The translations under genes were made by a program, and so were the position numbers. 64,000 nt of DNA from an uncultured Oscillibacter sp. (lineage in GTDB: Bacteria; Bacillota; Clostridia; Oscillospirales; Oscillospiraceae). The number at the start of each line of letters is the position of its first letter. The first letter of the stretch is position 1. Below the pieces are notes generated by a model that did no database searches, was not told where the DNA came from, and saw only the letters and a program-made list of their open reading frames with translations. The DNA lies in the NCBI GenBank assembly GCA_947577075.1, contig CANPTW010000007.1, positions 1 through 64,000 on the forward strand, written 5' to 3'. Below, piece by piece: positions 58,269 through 64,000 of this stretch.

Positions 58269-59150
58269 ATGATTAAGAGCATGACCGGCTATGGCCGGGC
58301 GAGAGAGACGAGGAACAGTCGGGATATCACCGTGGAGGTCCGGGCGGTCAACAACCGCTATCTGGACTGCACCGTGAAGATGCCCCGACTGTATATCTTT
58401 GCCGAGGACGCGCTGAAGCAGCGGGTCCAGAAGGCGGTTTCCCGGGGAAAGGTGGACGTGTTCGTCACGGTGGACGCCTCCGCCGCCGATGTGACACAGG
58501 TGACGGTGAACCGGGAGCTGGCGGGGCAGTATGCCGCCGCCCTCAGGGAACTGGCGGAGGTCTGCGGTTCTGCGGCTTATGAGGCGACGCCGGAGACGCT
58601 GGCCCGGTTTCCGGACGTGCTCTCCGTCACCAAGGCGGACGAGGACCTGGAGACCGTCAGCGCCGACCTCTGCGCCGTGCTGGACGCGGCCCTGGCGGCG
58701 TTCAACGAGATGCGGGGCGTGGAGGGCGCCCGGCTGGCGGAGGACATCGGAAACCGCCTCTCCGCCATTGAGTCCTACACCGGGCAGGTGGAGGCCCGCT
58801 CCCCGGAGACGGTGGCGGAGTACCGGGCCAAGCTCACCGCCCGGATGCAGGAGGCGCTACAAAGCGTGACCATCGACCCTCAGCGCATTCTCACCGAGGC
58901 GGCCATCTACGCCGACAAGGTGGCGGTGGACGAGGAGACCGTCCGCCTGCGGAGCCACACGGCCCAGCTCCGGACCATGCTGGAGGCCACGGAGCCCATG
59001 GGGCGGAAGATGGACTTCCTCATTCAGGAGGTCAACCGGGAGGCCAACACCATCGGCTCCAAATGCGGCGACGTGTCCATCGCCCAGGTGGTGGTAAATC
59101 TGAAGGCCGAGGTGGAGAAGATGCGGGAACAGGTCCAGAACGTGGAGTGA
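58269..59150 (+). CDS. yicC: YicC-family endoribonuclease
   Basis: 293 residues. N-terminus MIKSMTGYGRARETRNSRDI, VRAVNNRYLDCTVKMPRLY, and C-terminus EEVRLRSHTAQLR-like text with PMGRKMDFLIQEVNREANTI and GSKCGDVSIAQVVVNLKAEV. YicC/YloC endoribonucleases act on RNA and sit before remA-gmk-rpoZ in Firmicutes, as here. GGGAGGG precedes ATG 58269. Confidence 0.94.
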   Translation: MIKSMTGYGRARETRNSRDITVEVRAVNNRYLDCTVKMPRLYIFAEDALKQRVQKAVSRGKVDVFVTVDASAADVTQVTVNRELAGQYAAALRELAEVCGSAAYEATPETLARFPDVLSVTKADEDLETVSADLCAVLDAALAAFNEMRGVEGARLAEDIGNRLSAIESYTGQVEARSPETVAEYRAKLTARMQEALQSVTIDPQRILTEAAIYADKVAVDEETVRLRSHTAQLRTMLEATEPMGRKMDFLIQEVNREANTIGSKCGDVSIAQVVVNLKAEVEKMREQVQNVE

Positions 59151-59152
59151 GT

Positions 59153-59392
59153 ATGGAATTTATTGAAATCGGGTTTGGGAGCATGGTCTCCCGGGAGCGG
59201 GTGGTCGCCGTGGTGGGCCCGGACTCCGCCCCCATCCGCCGCATGACCCAGGAGAGCCGGGAGCGGGGCGTCCTCATCGACGCCACCTATGGGAGGAAAA
59301 CCGCCTCTATTTTCATCATGGACAGCGGTCATGTGATCTTATCAGCCCTGCCGACCGAACGGTTTGGCCCAGGGGAACAGGAGGAAGCATGA
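59153..59392 (+). CDS. remA: RemA-family DNA-binding regulator (DUF370)
   Basis: 79 residues: MEFIEIGFGSMVSRERVVAV, PDSAPIRRMTQESRERGVLI and DATYGRKTASIFIMDSGHVI. RemA oligomerises into rings that wrap DNA and control biofilm or osmolyte genes in Bacillus. It starts 2 nt after yicC. A longer frame begins inside yicC but ATG 59153 is the family start. Confidence 0.94.
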   Translation: MEFIEIGFGSMVSRERVVAVVGPDSAPIRRMTQESRERGVLIDATYGRKTASIFIMDSGHVILSALPTERFGPGEQEEA

Positions 59393-59985
59393 AAAAGGGA
59401 AAGACGTTTATCGTATCCGGCCCTTCCGGCGTGGGGAAGGGCAGCGTGCTGAAGGTGCTGCTGGAGCGGCGGAAGGACGTTTACGTCTCCGTTTCCGCCA
59501 CTACCCGCCCGCCCCGGGCCGGCGAGGAAAACGGCGTCCATTACCACTTTCTGGATGTGGACACCTTCCACGAGTGGATGGCCCAGGACGCGTTTTTGGA
59601 GTACGCGGAATACGTGGGCAATTTTTACGGCACGCCCAAGCGCTTTGTGGACGACGCCATGGAGGCGGGGCGGGACGTGATTTTGGAAATTGACGTTCAG
59701 GGGGCCCTGCAGATTGCCCACAAGCGGCCGGAAGCCGTCCTGATTTTCATTGCCCCCCCCAGCTGGGAGGAGCTGGCCCGCCGCCTGACCCTCCGGGGAA
59801 CCGACAGTCCGGAGAAGATTGAAAAGCGGCTTCTGCGGGCCAAGGTGGAGTGCCGGACTGCCGGAGCGTACCACTATTTTGTCATCAATGACACCATCGA
59901 AAACGCCGCCGGGGAGCTGGACGCCATCATGACGGCGGAGCACTGCCGCTCTATGGAGCGTATGGAAATCATCAGCGGCGAATGA
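59389..59985 (+). CDS. gmk: Guanylate kinase
   Basis: 198 residues. The P-loop is GPSGVGKGS (11-19), then VSVSATTRPPRAGEENGVHY, FLEYAEYVGNFYGTP, VILEIDVQGALQI and LRGTDSPEKIEKRL. It phosphorylates GMP. Its ATG overlaps the remA stop by 4 nt. Confidence 0.96.
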   Translation: MKKGKTFIVSGPSGVGKGSVLKVLLERRKDVYVSVSATTRPPRAGEENGVHYHFLDVDTFHEWMAQDAFLEYAEYVGNFYGTPKRFVDDAMEAGRDVILEIDVQGALQIAHKRPEAVLIFIAPPSWEELARRLTLRGTDSPEKIEKRLLRAKVECRTAGAYHYFVINDTIENAAGELDAIMTAEHCRSMERMEIISGE

Positions 59986-60023
59986 CCGCCATAGATTGTA
60001 ACTGGAAAGGAAGCTGATTGACT

Positions 60024-60239
60024 ATGATGCTGTATCCCGCCATGAGCAAACTCAATTCGTATATTCCCAACCGCTATATGTTGGTAAATGTGGTGGCCCG
60101 CCGGGCCCGGCAGATCGCCGAGGAGGCAGAGACCGCCGGCGCCCACCTGGATGAAAAGCCGGTGACCCTTGCCATTCATGAGGTGGCCGACGGCAGGCTT
60201 ACCGCCGGCGATATGGACGCGGCCGCCGAAGAGGCGTAA
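60024..60239 (+). CDS. rpoZ: RNA polymerase omega subunit
   Basis: 71 residues: MMLYPAMSKLNSYIPNRYML, VNVVARRARQIAEEAE, KPVTLAIHEVADGRLT. Omega helps assemble RNA polymerase. AAAGGAAG lies ~10 nt before ATG 60024. It is between gmk and priA, the usual place. Confidence 0.94.
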   Translation: MMLYPAMSKLNSYIPNRYMLVNVVARRARQIAEEAETAGAHLDEKPVTLAIHEVADGRLTAGDMDAAAEEA

Positions 60240-60248
60240 CGGCCCGGA

Positions 60249-62693
60249 ATGGAGACCGGGGCCATCGTAAAAGTGGCGGTCAGCGCCGCGCCTTACCACA
60301 TCGACAAGCCGTATGACTACCTGGTTCCGGCGGAGCTGGAGGAGGGCGCGGTCCCCGGCGTGCGGGTGATGGTGCCCTTCGGCAGGGGCAACAAGCTGTC
60401 GGAGGGCGTCGTGCTCGCAAGAGGCGAGGGGAAAAAACTCCGGGGCCTGAAGGCGCTTTCCGCCGTGCTGGACCGGGAACCGGTGCTGGACGGCAGCGGG
60501 CTGGCCCTGGCCCTCTGGATGCGCCAGCGGTACTTCTGCACCATGTTCGAAGCGGTCAAGACCATTCTGCCCGCCGGGCTGTGGTATCGCTTCCGGGAGA
60601 TTTGGCGGATTCAGGCGGAGCTGGACCCCGAAGCGGCGGAAGCCGCCGCCGCCGGCGTCCGCCGGGGGCCGGAAATCCTGGAAACCCTGAGGCGTTCCGG
60701 CGGCGCCGCCGATCTGGAGGCCCTGCGGGACGCCCATGGGGAGGAGGCGCCTGCAACGCTCCGGGCCCTGGAGAAGGCGGGCATTGTCTGGCATGAAACG
60801 GCGGCAAAGCAGAAGATCTCCGACAAAACCCGCCGTATGGCGGAGCTGGCCGTCGGCGCCGAGGAGGCTTTGGCGCTGACCGAGGCGAAAAAGCGCGCTT
60901 CCCCGGCCCGGTACGAGGTGGTGAAGCTGCTGGCCGCCAACGGGCGGACCGCCTGCGCGGACGTCGCCTATTTCACCGGCGCGTCTGCACAGACCCTCCG
61001 GGGAATGGAAAGGGCGGGCCTTCTGGTCTTTTCGGAGGCGGAGGAGCTGCGGGTTCCTCCGGCGGCCGCCGTGAAGCCGGGCCCGCCGATTGTCCTGAAC
61101 GAGGAGCAGCAGGCGGCGTTCGACCTGCTCCTGGGGCTGGCGGAGGCGGGACAGGCCTCCGGCGCGCTTTTGCGGGGAGTAACCGGAAGCGGGAAAACGC
61201 AGGTCTATTTGCGCCTGGTTCAGGAAATACTCTCTCAAGGGAAAAACGCCGTGGTGCTGGTCCCGGAAATTGTTCTGACTCCCCAGATGATGGAGAAGTT
61301 TTCCTCCTACTTTGGCGAGGAGGCCGCCATGCTCCACAGCGGCCTTCGCATGACGGAGCGCTACGACCAGTGGAAGCGCATCCGCCGGGGGGAGGTCCGC
61401 GTCGTATTGGGCACCCGCTCTGCCGTCTTCGCCCCCCTGCGGAATTTGGGCGTCGTCATCCTGGACGAGGAACAGGAGGACAGCTACGCCTCGGAAAATC
61501 CGCCCCGCTATCACACAAGAGACGTCGCCAAATACCTCTGCGCCCGGGACAACGCCCTGCTGGTTCTGGGATCTGCCACGCCGTCCGTGGAGACGGCCTG
61601 GGCGGCGGCGGAGGGGCAGTACCACCAGGCGGTGCTTCGCCGGCGGTACAACGCGCAAAGCCTGCCGCGGGTGCTGATTGCCGATCTCCGCCAGGAGATC
61701 AAGGCCGGAAACCCCGGCTTGATTGGGGCGGAGCTGCGGCGGGAACTGCGCGCAAACCTCGAAAAAGGGGAGCAGAGCATCCTGTTTCTGAACCGGCGGG
61801 GCAGCAGCCGGATGCTGCTGTGCGGGGAGTGCGGCCATGTGCCGGAGTGTCCCCGGTGCAGCGCCCCGCTGACCTACCACTCCGCCAACGGGCGGCTGAT
61901 GTGCCACCATTGCGGCCACTCCCAGCGGAGCTTCGATGCCTGCCCGGCCTGCGGCGGCCTTATGAAGCATGTGGGCACGGGCACGCAAAGGGTGGAGGAG
62001 GAGCTGGCGGACCTGTTCCCCGGCGCGGAGGTCCTGCGGATGGACGCGGACACCACGGCGGAGGGGCACGGAAAGCTGCTCCGCCGGTTTGAGCGGGAGC
62101 GCATTCCCATTCTGCTGGGCACCCAGATGGTGGCCAAAGGGCTGGACTTTGAAAATGTGACGCTGGTGGGCGTGCTGGCGGCGGACCTGTCGCTGTACCT
62201 GGAGAACTACCGGGCGGCGGAGCGGACCTTCAGCCTGCTGACGCAGGTGGTGGGCCGGGCCGGCCGGGGCGGAAAAACCGGACGCGCCGTGATTCAAACC
62301 TATACGCCGGAAAACGACGTGATCCAGTGCGCCGCCCGGCAGGATTACGACCGCTTTTACGACAGTGAGCTCCGGATGCGGCGGCTGCGCCGCCTTCCGC
62401 CCTTTGCGGACCTCTTCACCCTCACCGTCTCCGGTGCGGAGGAGGGGGCCGTGCTCCGGGCGGCCATGCAGATTCGGGACGCCCTGCGGCGGAGCTTTGG
62501 GAGCGAAGAGGTCCTGGGACCCGCCCCCGCTCCGATTTTAAAGGTTAACAACCGCTATCGCTATCGCGTTCTTCTAATAGGAAGGAACGACAAGAGAACC
62601 CGGGAGGAAATCGGCGGACTGCTGCGCTCCTTTGCCGGAAACAGCGCAAATCGTGGATTCAATATTTTTGCGGAGTGCAACGCCGCGGACTAG
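60249..62693 (+). CDS. priA: Primosomal helicase PriA
   Basis: 814 residues. N-terminal DNA-binding part (PYHIDKPYDYLVPAEL, GVRVMVPFGRGNKLSEG), helicase core with Walker A GVTGSGKTQVYLRL, DEEQ-type box VVILDEEQEDSY and the zinc cluster CGECGHVPECPRCSAPLTYH. It restarts stalled forks. The long minus-strand frame over it is a shadow. Confidence 0.96.
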   Translation: METGAIVKVAVSAAPYHIDKPYDYLVPAELEEGAVPGVRVMVPFGRGNKLSEGVVLARGEGKKLRGLKALSAVLDREPVLDGSGLALALWMRQRYFCTMFEAVKTILPAGLWYRFREIWRIQAELDPEAAEAAAAGVRRGPEILETLRRSGGAADLEALRDAHGEEAPATLRALEKAGIVWHETAAKQKISDKTRRMAELAVGAEEALALTEAKKRASPARYEVVKLLAANGRTACADVAYFTGASAQTLRGMERAGLLVFSEAEELRVPPAAAVKPGPPIVLNEEQQAAFDLLLGLAEAGQASGALLRGVTGSGKTQVYLRLVQEILSQGKNAVVLVPEIVLTPQMMEKFSSYFGEEAAMLHSGLRMTERYDQWKRIRRGEVRVVLGTRSAVFAPLRNLGVVILDEEQEDSYASENPPRYHTRDVAKYLCARDNALLVLGSATPSVETAWAAAEGQYHQAVLRRRYNAQSLPRVLIADLRQEIKAGNPGLIGAELRRELRANLEKGEQSILFLNRRGSSRMLLCGECGHVPECPRCSAPLTYHSANGRLMCHHCGHSQRSFDACPACGGLMKHVGTGTQRVEEELADLFPGAEVLRMDADTTAEGHGKLLRRFERERIPILLGTQMVAKGLDFENVTLVGVLAADLSLYLENYRAAERTFSLLTQVVGRAGRGGKTGRAVIQTYTPENDVIQCAARQDYDRFYDSELRMRRLRRLPPFADLFTLTVSGAEEGAVLRAAMQIRDALRRSFGSEEVLGPAPAPILKVNNRYRYRVLLIGRNDKRTREEIGGLLRSFAGNSANRGFNIFAECNAAD

Positions 62694-62703
62694 GAGGTTC
62701 AAC

Positions 62704-63201
62704 ATGGCATTGCGGAAAATTGTGGAGCAGGGGGAAGACTGCCTGAAAAAGGTCTGCCGCCCGGTGACGGAGTTCAACCCCCGTCTGGTCTCCCTGCTGG
62801 ACGATCTGCTGGAGACGCTGGCGGAGGCGGGAGGCGCGGGGCTGGCGGCCCCTCAGGTGGGCGTCCTCCGCCGGGCCTGCGTGGTGATGGACGATGAGAC
62901 GGAGGAGTATATTGAGCTGGTGAACCCGGAAATTGTTTCCCGGAGCGGGGAACAGACCGGACCGGAGGGCTGCCTCAGCGTTCCCGGCAAATGGGGGCTG
63001 GTCACCAGGCCGCAGTACGTCCGGGTCCGGGCCCAGGACCGGAACGGAGACTGGTTTGAGGTGGAGGGAGAGGGCCTGCTGGCCCGCTGCTTCTGCCACG
63101 AGCTGGAGCATTTGGACGGACACCTCTACACAGAACATATCGACCGCTTTCTGACCGATGCGGAAGTGGAGGAATATTTCAGCCGGGAGGAGGAAACCTG
63201 A
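62704..63201 (+). CDS. def: Peptide deformylase
   Basis: 165 residues with all three motifs: GGAGLAAPQVG (43-53), EGCLSVPG (Cys90) and HELEHLDG (His132, Glu133, His136). It removes formyl groups from new proteins. AGGAGG precedes ATG 62704. Fmt follows with a 1-nt overlap. Confidence 0.96.
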   Translation: MALRKIVEQGEDCLKKVCRPVTEFNPRLVSLLDDLLETLAEAGGAGLAAPQVGVLRRACVVMDDETEEYIELVNPEIVSRSGEQTGPEGCLSVPGKWGLVTRPQYVRVRAQDRNGDWFEVEGEGLLARCFCHELEHLDGHLYTEHIDRFLTDAEVEEYFSREEET

Positions 63202-64000
63202 TGCGGATTCTCTTCATGGGGACGCCGGATTTCGCCGTGGCCTCGCTTCGCCGCCTGGTGGAGGACGGACATGAGATCTGCGGCGTTTTTACCCAGCCGG
63301 ACAAACCCAAAAACCGCGGGCATAAGCTCGCTCCAACGCCTGTAAAGGAATATGCCATTACGAAAAATCTTCCGGTGCACCAGCCGGCGACTCTGCGGGA
63401 CGGGGCGGGCTTGGAGCTGGTGCGGTCTCTGGAACCGGAGCTGATTGCGGTGGCGGCCTATGGAAAGCTGCTGCCGGAGGAGATTTTGAGCGTCCCGCCC
63501 CTGGGCTCCATCAACGTCCACTCGTCTCTGCTGCCAAAATACCGGGGGGCGGCCCCCATCAACTGGGCGGTGCTGAACGGGGAGACGGAAACCGGCGTTT
63601 CCATCATGTATATGGCCAAGGAGCTGGACGCCGGGGACGTCATTCTCCAAAAATCCACCCCCATCGGGGAGACGGAGGACGCCCAGGCCCTCACCGCCCG
63701 CCTTGCGGAGCTGGGGGCGGAGGCGCTGTCCGAAGCCGTCCGGGCTCTGGCGGCGGGCACGGCCCCCCGCACGCCCCAGGATCACGGGAAGCACACCTAT
63801 GCCCCCATGCTGGGGAAGGAGCTGTCTCCTGTGGACTGGACCCGCTCCGCCCATGCGGTCAGCTGCCAGGTTCGGGGACTGCTGCCCTGGCCCTGTGCGT
63901 CCACGGACGTTATCAGCGGCGAGGAGATGAAGCTGTACGCCGTTCTGGAAACCGGGGAGGAAACCGCAGCGAGCCCCGGCGTCGTCACGGCGGCGGGGAA
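63201..64000 (+). CDS. fmt: Methionyl-tRNA formyltransferase (cut by window edge)
   Basis: The first 266 residues are present; the frame is still open at base 64000. MRILFMGTPDFAVASLRRLV, FTQPDKPKNRG, INVHSSLLPKYRGAAPINWA and DAGDVILQKSTPIGETED are diagnostic; the C-terminal OB-like domain begins near SPVDWTRSAHAVSCQVRGL. It formylates initiator tRNA. About 45-50 residues should lie beyond the window. Confidence 0.95.
   Translation, partial: MRILFMGTPDFAVASLRRLVEDGHEICGVFTQPDKPKNRGHKLAPTPVKEYAITKNLPVHQPATLRDGAGLELVRSLEPELIAVAAYGKLLPEEILSVPPLGSINVHSSLLPKYRGAAPINWAVLNGETETGVSIMYMAKELDAGDVILQKSTPIGETEDAQALTARLAELGAEALSEAVRALAAGTAPRTPQDHGKHTYAPMLGKELSPVDWTRSAHAVSCQVRGLLPWPCASTDVISGEEMKLYAVLETGEETAASPGVVTAAG

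Noticed and set aside
59874..62297. 807-residue minus-strand frame
   Set aside because: It runs antisense to priA, is rich in Gln/Arg/Gly with no recognisable domain, and reflects high GC codon bias of the true gene.
1..64000. tRNA, rRNA or CRISPR array
   Set aside because: No cloverleaf-like CCA-flanked stretch, no rRNA-like sequence and no regularly spaced direct repeats were noticed; a tRNAscan or CRISPR finder run would settle it.

Overview
The window looks like chromosome of a high-GC, spore-forming gut-type Clostridium of the Oscillospiraceae (Flavonifractor / Lawsonibacter / Oscillibacter-like). This rests on gene content: yabP-yabQ-divIC-yabR, spoIVFA-spoIVFB, a complete spoIIIAA-AH operon, an ispH-rpsA fusion, remA, cdaA-cdaR, and a thiolase plus a butyryl-CoA:acetate-type CoA-transferase that suggest butyrate production. 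Species cannot be assigned from sequence reading alone. No rRNA, tRNA or CRISPR array was seen.

Layout. 1-2.4 kb: yabP (cut by the window edge), yabQ, divIC, yabR, hpf. 2.5-6.8 kb: four leftward genes of unknown function, two tandem pairs of paralogues (A1/A2 and B1/B2) with signs of gene conversion. 7.0-8.2 kb: ECF sigma factor and a DUF4367 anti-sigma-like partner. 8.5-11.9 kb: a PrsA/SurA-like lipoprotein, thiolase with an elaborate control region, a VOC protein. 11.9-16.7 kb (leftward): GlsB-type membrane protein, TatD-associated radical SAM protein, two paralogous lipoproteins, a DUF4253 protein, tatD, rpsT. 17-18.7 kb: spoIVFA-spoIVFB. 18.8-20.9 kb: a small coiled-coil protein and RNase Y.

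21.3-29.2 kb is the most interesting part. A cell-wall amidase gene is cut after its ninth codon by about 7.1 kb of DNA. A large serine recombinase gene ends 36 bp from one junction. Joining the two gene pieces at a shared AC dinucleotide restores a canonical amidase N-terminus, and joining the two inner ends gives a site with dyad symmetry about the same AC. The insert also carries a membrane-anchored dCTP-deaminase-fold protein lacking the expected catalytic Glu (divergent from the recombinase across a perfect promoter containing a 14-bp palindrome), a small ORF, a FIST sensor plus soluble chemoreceptor pair, and a FapA/DUF342 protein.

29.4-33.5 kb: RlmI-like methyltransferase, MTA/SAH nucleosidase, a membrane protein, type-4 uracil-DNA glycosylase, and bioY with a BirA-type operator. 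33.8-44.6 kb: spoIIIAA-AH, an Asp23-family protein, nusB, a small divergent XRE locus with twin operators, xseA-xseB-ispA, an RpiR regulator and a BaiN-type flavoprotein. 44.7-49.6 kb: cmk, plsC, ispH-rpsA fusion, CoA-transferase. 49.7-53.4 kb: carD, ispD, ispF, a DUF3343 protein and a cysteine-desulfurase-like enzyme. 53.6-58.2 kb: cdaA, cdaR, rseC-like, DUF5685, a DnaJ protein and its J-less Cys-rich relative. 58.3-64 kb: yicC, remA, gmk, rpoZ, priA, def and the start of fmt (cut by the window edge).

Two fold-back (MITE-like) elements and one pair of stop-codon-anchored repeats lie in intergenic DNA. Starts were re-chosen where a Shine-Dalgarno site favours an internal codon. All family assignments come from reading motifs, not from searches.
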